From contig CAYWMD010000039.1 of the NCBI GenBank assembly GCA_964458575.1, forward strand, positions 1 to 60,188: a stretch of DNA of 60,188 nt, read 5' to 3'. Within the stretch, counting starts at the first letter, position 1. The number at the start of each line of letters is the position of its first letter. The notes beneath the pieces were generated by a model. It ran no database searches. It saw only the letters and a program-made list of their open reading frames with translations, and was not told the origin of the DNA. This DNA comes from CAYWMD01 sp964458575 (GTDB lineage: Bacteria > Verrucomicrobiota > Verrucomicrobiia > Limisphaerales > JADLHS01). A program made the position numbers and the translations under genes. Of this stretch, positions 43,538-52,243 are shown piece after piece.

Positions 43538-45508
43538 GTGGCGTTCCGGCCAGGCGACGTTTTGACCCCGTTCGTCACATTTTGGATCTGGATTTCGGCC
43601 CTGGCCAGCGCCGCAGGTTGGCTGCTGTCGGCCGTGGGGCAACTCAACCGCACGGGTTACGTCGTGTTCGGTGGCGTTACCATCGTGATTTGGATTTGGA
43701 TGAGGCGGAGGAGCGCGAAGGGCCAATGTGCTCCGATGTGCTGCGGCCCGGCGGGCCGCGCGCCGCGCTCGTGTCTTTGGAAAACTCCCGCGAACCGCTT
43801 TCGCCGCTTCCTGCCTCTGAGCTTCGCGGTGCTGTCGTTGTTGGTTCTGCTGGGCGGATTGCTCTATGCGCCGTCCAATCACACCGGGCTGAGTTACCGC
43901 CTCCCGCGCGTGTTAAGCTGGCTGGCGGAAGACCGTTGGCATTGGATTCACACGCCGAATTACCGGATGAACAACCGCGCCTGTGGCATCGAATGGCTCA
44001 GCGCGCCGCTCCTACTCTTCACGAAATCTGATCGCGGGTTGTTCCTCTTGAACTTCCTCCCGTTTCTGATGTTGCCGGGATTGATCTTCAGTTTGTTTAC
44101 GCGTCTCGGCGTGCAGGCGCGGGTGGCGTGGCGTTGGATGTGGCTGTTGCCGACCGGTTACACATTTCTGGTGCAGGCGGGCAGCATCGGCAACGACACT
44201 TTCCCCACGGTGTATGCCCTGGCCGCGCTGGATTTTGCGTTACGCGCGCGGGCGTCGGGGCGCGGGTCGGACGTTTACCTTTCGATACTGTCCGCGGCAC
44301 TTTTGACGGGAGCGAAGGCGAGCAACCTGCCATTGTTGCTGCCGTGGTCCATCGCCATGCTCGGGGTCTGGCGGCTGTTGCTCGCCCGGCCATTGGCCAC
44401 CGCGCTGGTCGGCGAGCTGGCGCTGCTGGTTTCCTTTTTGCCGACGGCGGTGTTGAACGTGATTCATTGCGGCGACTGGTCGGGGCTGGTGCTCGAACGT
44501 ACGGGGATGGACATGAAGAATCCGTTCGTTGGCGTGTGGGGCAATGCGCTGTTGTTGTTGTCGAATAATTTTGTCCCGCCGGCTTTCCCGATGGCCGGCT
44601 GGTATGAGCAACACATGTTGTCGCTGTTGCCGGGGTTCATCGCCAAACCCATGGTGGCGAATTTCGAGGAGGGTTTCCAACGGCTCTGGGAGTTGCCGAC
44701 GGAGGATTGGACCGGGCTGGGCTTTGGTGTGAGTGCGCTGGTGTTGTTGTCAGTCATTGTCGCCGGGCGACGAGGATTCAAGGTCCACCCGCCAACCGGA
44801 GCGGTCGCGTTGCTGCCGGGCTGGCTGCGCGCCGGTGTTTTGCTTGGATCATGGGTCGCGCTGCTGGCGTATTGTGCCAAGTCCGGCATGGTCACACCGG
44901 CGCGTTTGATATCGCCGTTCTATCCGTTTTTGATCGCACCACTGCTGCTATCCGGACAAGGGGAAGTCATCCGACGAAACTGGTGGCGCGTAACTGAAGT
45001 CCTGGTCGTGCTGATGGCGGTGGGCGTGCTGGTGATGACGCCGGCGCGACCGCTCTGGCCGGCGCAAACGGTGCTGGCGCATCTGGCGGCGGCCCAACCC
45101 AACAGCCGCCTGATTCAACGCGGGTTGAACGTCTATTCATCCTATTCCAAGCGAGCCGATGTGCTGGCGGCAGTTCGCGCACTGTTGCCGCCGGAGACAA
45201 GCGTGGTGGGATTTGTTGCGACGGAAGACGATTTGGATGTTTCCTTGTGGCGGCCGTACGGTGCGCGAAAGGTGAAGCACTTCACCTTGGACGATCCGGT
45301 GGACCTCCTGCGTCGGAGCGGTGCGGAGTACGTGGTGCTGGGTGGATTCAATCTGGCGCGGGAGAACAAAAGCCTGGCGGGCTGGTTGCAGGAATCGGGC
45401 GGTGAACTTGTGGGCACGGTGACGGCGGAAGCCAAAGTCCGGGAGGGACCGCAAGCGTGGTATGTGGTTCGAATGGGACCGCGGTTGCATGTGGATGGAG
45501 ACCGGTGA
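43538..45508 (+). CDS. Polytopic membrane protein, possibly GT-C-type glycosyltransferase
   Basis: A protein of about 656 residues with a dozen or more hydrophobic helices and a C-terminal extracytoplasmic domain of about 130 residues (LRRSGAEYVVLGGFNLAR). The first large loop after two helices contains SYRLPRVLSWLAEDRWHWI, in the place where GT-C enzymes carry their catalytic loop, but no clear DE/ED motif is seen, so glycosyltransfer is only a guess. The start is uncertain: GTG 43538 or the earlier frame start at 43487. Codons for CCGPAGRAPRS at 43738 onward are a dispersed palindrome that also occurs at 47587. It precedes the surface-polysaccharide cluster. Confidence 0.65.
   Translation: MAFRPGDVLTPFVTFWIWISALASAAGWLLSAVGQLNRTGYVVFGGVTIVIWIWMRRRSAKGQCAPMCCGPAGRAPRSCLWKTPANRFRRFLPLSFAVLSLLVLLGGLLYAPSNHTGLSYRLPRVLSWLAEDRWHWIHTPNYRMNNRACGIEWLSAPLLLFTKSDRGLFLLNFLPFLMLPGLIFSLFTRLGVQARVAWRWMWLLPTGYTFLVQAGSIGNDTFPTVYALAALDFALRARASGRGSDVYLSILSAALLTGAKASNLPLLLPWSIAMLGVWRLLLARPLATALVGELALLVSFLPTAVLNVIHCGDWSGLVLERTGMDMKNPFVGVWGNALLLLSNNFVPPAFPMAGWYEQHMLSLLPGFIAKPMVANFEEGFQRLWELPTEDWTGLGFGVSALVLLSVIVAGRRGFKVHPPTGAVALLPGWLRAGVLLGSWVALLAYCAKSGMVTPARLISPFYPFLIAPLLLSGQGEVIRRNWWRVTEVLVVLMAVGVLVMTPARPLWPAQTVLAHLAAAQPNSRLIQRGLNVYSSYSKRADVLAAVRALLPPETSVVGFVATEDDLDVSLWRPYGARKVKHFTLDDPVDLLRRSGAEYVVLGGFNLARENKSLAGWLQESGGELVGTVTAEAKVREGPQAWYVVRMGPRLHVDGDR
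43738..43758. repeat. Copy 1 of a dispersed palindrome, inside a coding frame
   Basis: A 21-base segment around the palindrome CGGCCCGGCGGGCCG, identical to 47587-47607. Here it is read in frame in the membrane-protein gene. Confidence 0.75.
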
Positions 45509-45611
45509 GTCCGCTCTCTGCGGCACGTTCGCAAAGAAATTGATTGCAATGCCGTGCGAATTCTGGCAGGAATTGGTTGTCGTTTAGGAACGACTCATCA
45601 CGAACCGCCCG

Positions 45612-47426
45612 ATGGCATCGTCCATGAATGCGTATTCTTCCGCAGTTGTTTGCTTGATCATGCTTCAAGCAACAGCACCCGTTTGTGTGTCCGCACCAGA
45701 CACGACATTCACCTATCAGGGCCAGCTCAAAGACAGTGGCGTTCCGGCCAATGGCAGCTACGACTTTCGCTTTTCGCTCTACGACGCACCGGTGGGCGGC
45801 GATCAAGTAGGAGACGTCGTGACCAACCAGGCTCTGGCCGTCACCAATGGTTTGTTCACCGCCGTGCTGGATTTCGGTCAATCTCCGTTCATCAATGCAT
45901 CGCGGTGGCTGGAAATCTCCGTGCGCACCAACGGCAACGTTAATTTCACCATCCTGAGTGCCCGGCAGAAACTCACGGCTGCACCCTCCGCGATCTACGC
46001 GCTTGGCGCGGGCAGCGCCGCCAATCTCACAGGCACGCTTCCGGTGGGGCAGTTAAGCGGGACGCTGCCCCTGGCGCAAATCGGCGGGGTTGGCAGCGCC
46101 GCGTATTCGAACGCGACCGCTTTTTACCCGTCAACGAATCCATCCAATTTCATCACGCGCACGGCCACGCTCAAACGGTTCAACGTGATGGAATATGGGG
46201 CGAGTGGTAACGCCATTCCTGAGTTGGACGCTCCTGCGTTCAAGGCGGCCTGGAACGATGCGTTCACATACGGCGGCGTCATCTATGTGCCGCGGGGGAG
46301 GTATCTGGACACCAACTCGTATCGGGTGCCGGTGTGGGCCGCGAGCGGACCGCACTCAACGCAAGGGGGTTCGGAGATATTCATCGAGGGCGATGGGAAG
46401 GATGCTACGTTTGTTTACGTGGTAACACCTGATCCGGTTTACCTCCAGTGCCACGGGCAGATTCCCGGCATCAAAGGATTGACGTTCCAGAATCTTGGCA
46501 GCGCCACGGTCAGTTGCCTCGTGGCCACGAACGCGCCCGGGGTCGCCGGAATTTTGCACGATGCCGCCTTTCGATGTTTCTACAAGGGGGCGGACATTGC
46601 CGCGCATGACGGGTTGCGCGTCACCAGCTGCGAGTTTTACAACTGCTACATCGGGCTCCGGGTGGCGGGGTTTTCAGACGGAGTGAATGTGGAAGCGCGG
46701 GCGGATGCGTGTCGCGCCGGGGTGGTCATTGGCGGATGGGCGCCCGCGCTGAATTATACCAAAGCGCAGGGCGGACGCTTCCACCTGGAGGGCAACGGCA
46801 ACGGATTTCACTTTGTGGTGGCGCGGTCGGGGGGGAATGTTTTGTCCGGCTACACCGAGCACAACACGAATGCGGTTGTGGCCGTGGGTTATCCCCCGGG
46901 ACTGCTGCCGAATGAAACTTACGCGGAAACGCAGGAGGTGCCGCAGTTGAACATCGAAAGTTTGCAGGAAGGAGTTCCCACCACTTCGGCTTCCGACTTC
47001 GTGAGGTTGTATGTTCCCTGCAACGCGCTCCGGCTGTCGGGGTGTTTCGGGGGGCGTCTGATTCATTCCATGACGGCGGATGCCGACTCAAAATCAGCCT
47101 GGCTGGCCGTGGGTAACTACCATCAAGGCGACATGGTCCTGTTCTCCAACGGTACGACCGTAATCGGCGACGGGAGCGGCGCGACGTACAAAACCTGGAG
47201 TTACCGGTGGAACGAATTTCACCAGAACGGAAGTTCCCAAAGTACTTTCTTTGGTGAATTCTTCGGAAATTTCTACGGCCCTTTTGTGGGTGATGGTGCC
47301 AACTTGACTGGTCTTTCCGCCGACGCGATCGTCGGCGGCATCACCACCAACTTTCCGGTATTGGTCCCCGGGGGGCGGACGAACACGCTTTGCATCACCA
47401 ACGGCATTATCAGGGCTGTGCGATGA
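45612..47426 (+). CDS. Secreted pectate-lyase-fold (GH28-related) protein
   Basis: A 604-residue exported protein with a signal peptide (SAVVCLIMLQATAPVCVSA). Residues about 35-130 form a beta domain (TFTYQGQLKDSGVPANGSYD) frequent in verrucomicrobial secreted proteins; a spacer with the repeated GTLPVGQLSGTLPLAQIGG pattern follows. From about residue 190 a right-handed beta-helix starts with VMEYGASGNAIPELDAPAFK and GGVIYVPRGRY, the pectate_lyase_3 signature. It may cleave or bind a polysaccharide; catalytic residues cannot be assigned. Its place upstream of the exosortase and sugar-transferase genes suggests a surface or matrix role. Confidence 0.8.
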   Translation: MASSMNAYSSAVVCLIMLQATAPVCVSAPDTTFTYQGQLKDSGVPANGSYDFRFSLYDAPVGGDQVGDVVTNQALAVTNGLFTAVLDFGQSPFINASRWLEISVRTNGNVNFTILSARQKLTAAPSAIYALGAGSAANLTGTLPVGQLSGTLPLAQIGGVGSAAYSNATAFYPSTNPSNFITRTATLKRFNVMEYGASGNAIPELDAPAFKAAWNDAFTYGGVIYVPRGRYLDTNSYRVPVWAASGPHSTQGGSEIFIEGDGKDATFVYVVTPDPVYLQCHGQIPGIKGLTFQNLGSATVSCLVATNAPGVAGILHDAAFRCFYKGADIAAHDGLRVTSCEFYNCYIGLRVAGFSDGVNVEARADACRAGVVIGGWAPALNYTKAQGGRFHLEGNGNGFHFVVARSGGNVLSGYTEHNTNAVVAVGYPPGLLPNETYAETQEVPQLNIESLQEGVPTTSASDFVRLYVPCNALRLSGCFGGRLIHSMTADADSKSAWLAVGNYHQGDMVLFSNGTTVIGDGSGATYKTWSYRWNEFHQNGSSQSTFFGEFFGNFYGPFVGDGANLTGLSADAIVGGITTNFPVLVPGGRTNTLCITNGIIRAVR

Positions 47427-47754
47427 AATCGCTCGGCGAACGGGGCCGGTCTTCCAACCGGTAACCAACCATTCACGGGGAGTTTTGACCCAAACTTGGA
47501 TGGGCAATTGAACGGCGCGCCCTCCGGGTGAAGCGGGGGAGATGCCAGAAGACGGAAGCAATCTCGAAGGCGACTGCGCAGGCTCCGTGCTGCGGCCCGG
47601 CGGGCCGTGCGCCGGCTCAGGGTGAGGCTGGGTGCGGGTTTCCATCTCGATATTATTTTTGGGCAGCCCGACAAACCCGATCACCGCCTTTGCCAGGACT
47701 CCGTTCGTGAATTTATTTGAGTCGAAATCAAGGTTTCGGTATCCATTAGCTTAG
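47427..47754. other. Intergenic stretch with dispersed palindrome copy 2
   Basis: No gene is visible. The segment 47587-47607 repeats the 21 bases found at 43738-43758 (palindrome CGGCCCGGCGGGCCG), flanked by related bases on both sides. An AT-rich stretch near 47705-47750 probably carries the promoter of the exosortase gene, but no clear -35/-10 pair stands out. Confidence 0.6.
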
Positions 47755-48771
47755 ATGTCTATGCCGATTCAGGAACTACCCCGGGACGGTGCGTCCGAAG
47801 CCGCACCCGAACCGGGCATTCTGGAGGAAGTCAGGGTTGCCTGGGGGCAGGTGCCAGACAAATGGATGTTTCTCGCCCTGCTCGCCGGCTGGCTGCTCCT
47901 GTTCCAGTTCTTCGGCAACTCGACGCTGGGTTACATTCATTCGGCTTCACTGCTCAGTTGGATGAAAACCGCCTACACCCTCAAGAGCGCGATGGCCGAC
48001 GACAGCCACGGCGCGCTGATTCCGCTGGTGGTTCTGGGTTTGTTGTGGTGGAAGCGGCCGGAGTTACACACGGTGCGGCTGCGTCCGTGGTGGCCCGGTT
48101 TGCTGCTGCTGGCGGCGGCGCTGCTGCTGCATCTGGCGGGTTATGCGGTGCAGCAGCCACGTGTGAGTATTCTGGCACTGCTGGGCGGCGTCTATGCCCT
48201 GACCGGGTTGGTGTGGGGGCCGGCGTTCATGCGGGCGACCCTCTTTCCGTTCTTTCTGTTTGGCTTCATGGTGCCGCTGGGTTCGCTGACCGAACCGATC
48301 ACGTTTCCGTTACGGCTGCTGGTCGTGAAGGGTGTGGCGTTCATCTGCCAGCATCTCCTGGGCATGGATGTGGTTTGCAATGGCACCCAGTTGTTCAACG
48401 GATTACGCACCTACCAATATGATGTGGCGCCCGCGTGCAGTGGAATCCGGAGCCTCATCGCCATCACCGCCATCGCCATCATCTATGCCTTCATGGTCTT
48501 TCGCGGCCTCGGACCCCGGTTGCTGATCATGGCGAGCGCGCTGCCGCTGGCGGTGATTGGAAACACGTTTCGCATGTTAGTGATCGTGCTGGCGGCGGAG
48601 TTTGGCGGTCAGGGCGCCGGCAACCGCGCCCATGAAAGCACGCTTTGGAGTCTGCTGCCGTATGTGCCGGCCATTGTGGGGCTGATGTTGCTGGGCCGCT
48701 GGCTGGAACGGTTTGAGGAGCGGAAGGGCAAAGTTGATCAGGTCGCCGACCCGAATCTGAAAACGGCATGA
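47755..48771 (+). CDS. xrt: Exosortase (exosortase/archaeosortase family)
   Basis: A 338-residue membrane transpeptidase-like enzyme with about eight helices that would cleave the C-terminal sorting signal of surface proteins and attach or release them. The catalytic triad is in place: Cys228 in ACSGIRSL, Arg273 in NTFRM and His293 in RAHES. It is paired with an EpsI gene (ATGA overlap) and followed by a sugar transferase and a nucleotide-sugar enzyme, the common layout of exosortase/exopolysaccharide loci. The N-terminal 45 residues are cytoplasmic. Which proteins it sorts is not seen in the window. Confidence 0.92.
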   Translation: MSMPIQELPRDGASEAAPEPGILEEVRVAWGQVPDKWMFLALLAGWLLLFQFFGNSTLGYIHSASLLSWMKTAYTLKSAMADDSHGALIPLVVLGLLWWKRPELHTVRLRPWWPGLLLLAAALLLHLAGYAVQQPRVSILALLGGVYALTGLVWGPAFMRATLFPFFLFGFMVPLGSLTEPITFPLRLLVVKGVAFICQHLLGMDVVCNGTQLFNGLRTYQYDVAPACSGIRSLIAITAIAIIYAFMVFRGLGPRLLIMASALPLAVIGNTFRMLVIVLAAEFGGQGAGNRAHESTLWSLLPYVPAIVGLMLLGRWLERFEERKGKVDQVADPNLKTA

Positions 48772-49520
48772 ACCGGCAAAAAACCATTCTCGTCATGGTG
48801 GCGTTGACGCTCATGGGCGGGGCGGCGGGTGTCCTCGGCTACCTGAAGACCAACCAGCGGCTTGGGTTGCCCGGCGTGAAAACCGAACCGTTGCCCGGCA
48901 GTGAAAATCTCCAGGTCCTGCTGCCGCACCGCGTTCTGGACTACACTTCCGAAGAAATCCCGCTGGACACCTTGGTCACCAACACGCTGCCGGCGGACAC
49001 CAGTTACGGCCAGCGGCGCTACTTCAAACCGGCCAACCCGGACGACCAGATCCAGTTGACGGTGGTCTTGATGGGCGCGGATCGGACCAGCATTCACAAG
49101 CCGCAATTCTGCCTGGCCGGCAGTGGCTGGCACATTGATGACACGCACACGCTGCAAACGAAGATTCGCGTGGATCGTCCACAACCGTACGAGCTGCCCG
49201 TAATCAGGCTGGTGGCCACGCGCACGGTGCAGAACCCCAAGGGGCAATCGGTCACTTTGCGCGGCGTTTATGTGTATTGGTTTGTGGCCGATGGAATTCT
49301 GAGCGGCGACATGTCGGGTGTTCAACGGATGTGGTCAATCGCCGGGCATCTGTTGACCACGGGCGAACTGCAACGCTGGGCCTACGTTTCCTGCTGGTCC
49401 GTCTGCCTGCCGGGGCAGGAGGAGGCCACCTTCGAACGAATGAAGCAATTCATCGTCGCCGCCGTGCCGGAATTTCAATTGACACCCAAGCACGGAGCAA
49501 TCAACGTGGCGCGGCCATGA
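48768..49520 (+). CDS. epsI: Exosortase-associated EpsI protein (DUF3485)
   Basis: A 250-residue protein with one N-terminal membrane anchor (ILVMVALTLMGGAAGVLGYL) and an extracytoplasmic DUF3485 domain: ADRTSIHKPQFCLAGSGW is the family's H-x-P-x-x-C signature, followed by LRGVYVYWFVADG. EpsI accompanies exosortases, sometimes fused to them; its biochemical role is not settled. The start codon overlaps the exosortase stop by four bases, so they are co-translated. Confidence 0.88.
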   Translation: MNRQKTILVMVALTLMGGAAGVLGYLKTNQRLGLPGVKTEPLPGSENLQVLLPHRVLDYTSEEIPLDTLVTNTLPADTSYGQRRYFKPANPDDQIQLTVVLMGADRTSIHKPQFCLAGSGWHIDDTHTLQTKIRVDRPQPYELPVIRLVATRTVQNPKGQSVTLRGVYVYWFVADGILSGDMSGVQRMWSIAGHLLTTGELQRWAYVSCWSVCLPGQEEATFERMKQFIVAAVPEFQLTPKHGAINVARP

Positions 49521-49624
49521 ACCGGGCGGCGCCTCATTTCCATGACGCGAATCCGGCGTGGTTACCAGTTGCAGTTGCCGGTCTGACTTGGTAATCGGAT
49601 TCTTACTCGGGTAATATTTGATAC

Positions 49625-51016
49625 ATGCTGCGTCGGCATCGCCAGATTCGAACCCAGATCCATCAATTGATGGATGCTTGTGTGTTCGCGTTCAGCTTCT
49701 GGCTGGCCTACCAACTCCGCGCCAACGCCGAAATCATCGAACACCTGAATCTGGCGCGCATCGCGCCGTTCGAGAACTTCGTCTGGTTTTATCTCGGGTT
49801 GATCATTGCCGGCCCCCTGGTGCTCGAGAGCCAGGGTTTTTACGACCGGCCGGTCCTGGGGGCACGTTCAGCGACGCTATGGGCGCTGTTTCGCGGCTGT
49901 TTGTTCACGACGCTGGGATTGGTCATCACGCTGTTCTTCTTCCGGCTCATCATCGCACGCTCGGTGCCGATCTGGTTTGGGGTCATCAATTTTGGCTTGT
50001 TGTATCTGAAGGAGGAACTGGTCCGGTGGTACTACCGGAGCAAACTCGGCCAACCGCAGTTTCAGCGGCGATTCATTCTGGGGGGCACCGCGGACGACGC
50101 CGCACTCATGCGGAGGGAATTGGGGGCGCATCCCGAGACCAACATCAAGGTCGTTGCCGAATTGGACCTCGGCCGGTCCTCGGCGGAAACGCTGCGGCAG
50201 CTGCTCCACGAACATTCGGTCAACGGCGTGGTCATCAGCGCGCAGCACGCGCATTTCGAGCAGGTCGAGACGTTGATCCGCACGTGCGAGATGGAAGGGG
50301 TGGAGGCCTGGCTGGTGGCGGACTTTTTCCGAACGCAGATCTCGCGCACGAGCTTCGACGAATTTTACGGCCGGCCGGTGATGGTTTTCCGCTCCACGCC
50401 GGAAACCTCCTGGCAAAGCGTGGCGAAGCAGGTCATTGATTTTGTCGGCGCCTTGCTGGCGCTGGTGGTTCTGGCCCTGCCCCTGGCGTTGGTGGCGCTG
50501 CTGGTCAAACTGACATCGCCTGGACCGGTGCTGTTCCGCCAGTTGCGCTCGGGATTGAATGGTGCGCCGTTCAAGATGTACAAATTCCGCACCATGGTGA
50601 CGAATGCCGAGCAACTGAAGCACGAACTCGAGGTGATGAACGAAATGCGTGGCCCGGTGTTCAAGGTCACCAAGGATCCGCGCGTCACGCCCCTGGGTAA
50701 AATCCTGCGGCGGTTCAGCATTGACGAACTGCCGCAGCTCTTCAACGTGCTCCGCGGCGAGATGAGCATCGTCGGACCGCGGCCCTTGCCCGTGGACGAA
50801 ATCCGCCGCATCAACGACCCGGCCCATCGCCGCCGGTTGAGCGTCAAACCGGGCCTGACCTGCTTGTGGCAGGTGAGCGGGCGCAACAAAATCGTCGAGT
50901 TCAAGGACTGGGTGCGGCTCGACCTCGAATACATTGACAATTGGTCCTTGTGGCTCGACTTCAAGATTCTGTTGCGCACCATCCCGGCGGTGTTCCTGGG
51001 GACGGGGGCGAAGTAG
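49625..51016 (+). CDS. Polyprenyl-phosphate sugar-1-phosphate transferase (EPS initiating enzyme)
   Basis: A 463-residue WbaP/CpsE-type membrane enzyme that loads the first sugar phosphate onto undecaprenyl phosphate for exopolysaccharide synthesis. Four N-terminal helices and a CoA-binding-like middle domain (RRFILGGTADDA) are followed by the catalytic domain: LVKLTSPGPVLFRQLRSG, FKMYKFRTMV, SIDELPQLFNVLRGEMSIVG with the Asp-Glu dyad, and KPGLTCLWQVSGRN. It starts about 100 bases after epsI and is followed by a nucleotide-sugar enzyme, together forming an exosortase-linked polysaccharide unit. Confidence 0.92.
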   Translation: MLRRHRQIRTQIHQLMDACVFAFSFWLAYQLRANAEIIEHLNLARIAPFENFVWFYLGLIIAGPLVLESQGFYDRPVLGARSATLWALFRGCLFTTLGLVITLFFFRLIIARSVPIWFGVINFGLLYLKEELVRWYYRSKLGQPQFQRRFILGGTADDAALMRRELGAHPETNIKVVAELDLGRSSAETLRQLLHEHSVNGVVISAQHAHFEQVETLIRTCEMEGVEAWLVADFFRTQISRTSFDEFYGRPVMVFRSTPETSWQSVAKQVIDFVGALLALVVLALPLALVALLVKLTSPGPVLFRQLRSGLNGAPFKMYKFRTMVTNAEQLKHELEVMNEMRGPVFKVTKDPRVTPLGKILRRFSIDELPQLFNVLRGEMSIVGPRPLPVDEIRRINDPAHRRRLSVKPGLTCLWQVSGRNKIVEFKDWVRLDLEYIDNWSLWLDFKILLRTIPAVFLGTGAK

Positions 51017-51106
51017 GACGGGTTGGGAACGTCGAGGCGTTAAATCGTTACAATGCCCGGACGCTTCGTTACGTTTCAACGATTCAACGGCTCAACGGTT
51101 TTAACG

Positions 51107-52051
51107 ATGAAAAGCAAGCAACCAACCTCTGTCGTCACGGGCGCTGCGGGTTTTCTTGGCTCCCATCTCACCGACCTGCTCCTGGCACGCGGCCACCGGG
51201 TCATCGGGATTGACAACTTCATCACCGGCAGTGTGGACAACATTGCGCACCTGGGCGGCAACCGGAATTTCAAGTTCATCGAGCAGGACGTCACCGAGTT
51301 TCTGTTCCTGGATGTTCCGGTGAATTACGTCTGGCATTTCGCCTCGCCGGCCAGCCCGGTGGATTATCTGGAGTTTCCGATCCAGACGCTCAAGGTCGGT
51401 TCGCTCGGCACGCACAAGGCGCTCGGCCTGGCGAAGAACAAGGGCGCGCGCTTTCTCCTCGCCTCGACCTCGGAAATCTACGGCGACCCATTGGTGCATC
51501 CGCAGACCGAGCAATACTGGGGCAACGTCAACACCATCGGGCCGCGCGGCTGTTACGACGAAGCCAAACGTTTCGCCGAGGCGCTCACGATGGCGTATCA
51601 TCGCGAACACGGCGTCCCGACCCGCATCGTGCGCATTTTCAACACCTACGGCCCGCGGATGCGGTTGCACGACGGGCGCGTCGTGCCGGCGTTCATCAGC
51701 CAGGCGTTGAAAAACCAGCCGCTTACCGTTTTCGGGGATGGCCGCCAGACGCGCAGTTTTTGTTACGTTTCCGATCTGATTGAAGGGATTTATCGGCTGA
51801 TGTTGAGCCGGCATCCGTTGCCGGTGAACATTGGAAACCCGCGCGAGATGACCATGCTGGAGTTCGCGCAGGAAATCCGCCGGGCCACCCGCTCGCGAAG
51901 CAAAATTGTCTTTAAACCCCTCCCGCAAGATGACCCGAAGCAGCGTCGGCCCGACATCACCCGCGCCCGAAAATTGTTGCGCTGGTCGCCGAAAGTGCCG
52001 TTGGCGAAGGGGCTGATCAAGACCATCGGGTATTTTCGTCACCGTTTATAG
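51107..52051 (+). CDS. UDP-glucuronate decarboxylase-like SDR (UDP-xylose synthase type)
   Basis: A 314-residue cytosolic extended-SDR enzyme. The NAD-binding TGAAGFLGSHL is near residues 10-20, the catalytic set is STSEIYG and CYDEAKRFAE (YxxxK), and NTYGPRMRLHDGRVVPAFI with FGDGRQTRSFCYVSDLIEG are the sequence marks of UDP-glucuronate decarboxylases, which make UDP-xylose. The ATG at 51107 (MKSKQPTSVV) is chosen; the upstream frame reads through simple repeated CAACG-type sequence. It likely supplies a sugar donor for the polysaccharide whose synthesis starts with the preceding gene. Confidence 0.88.
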   Translation: MKSKQPTSVVTGAAGFLGSHLTDLLLARGHRVIGIDNFITGSVDNIAHLGGNRNFKFIEQDVTEFLFLDVPVNYVWHFASPASPVDYLEFPIQTLKVGSLGTHKALGLAKNKGARFLLASTSEIYGDPLVHPQTEQYWGNVNTIGPRGCYDEAKRFAEALTMAYHREHGVPTRIVRIFNTYGPRMRLHDGRVVPAFISQALKNQPLTVFGDGRQTRSFCYVSDLIEGIYRLMLSRHPLPVNIGNPREMTMLEFAQEIRRATRSRSKIVFKPLPQDDPKQRRPDITRARKLLRWSPKVPLAKGLIKTIGYFRHRL

Positions 52052-52073
52052 GGCGTCGTCCGCTTGACAGGGT

Positions 52074-52093
52074 TCGCACGTGGAAGGCATAGT
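52074..52093 (+). promoter_or_regulatory. Sigma-70-like promoter upstream of the autotransporter-repeat gene
   Basis: TTGACA (52074-52079) is a perfect -35; CATAGT (52088-52093) could be an overlapping-spaced -10 but the gap is only eight bases, so the more likely -10 lies further down near 52100. A leader of about 140 bases would precede the GTG at 52244. Confidence 0.3.
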
Positions 52094-52243
52094 TTGGGCA
52101 ACATGGTTGGGCCACGGGCTGATGGGAAACTTCTTTGTTTCTGCTCGAGTCAGTCTGACAAGGCGGTTTTGGATGGCCTTGATTTTCCAATGCAGATCGC
52201 ACGACACGGGTGGCTATTGCATCTGCAAAACGCGGGAAAGCGG

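Noticed and set aside
42050..43882. Minus-strand open frame of 610 codons
   Set aside because: Antisense shadow of the class III aminotransferase; no recognisable motif.
51053..51106. Upstream extension of the UDP-glucuronate decarboxylase-like frame
   Set aside because: The extension is simple CAACG/TTCAAC repeat sequence; the conserved NAD-binding strand begins right after the ATG at 51107.
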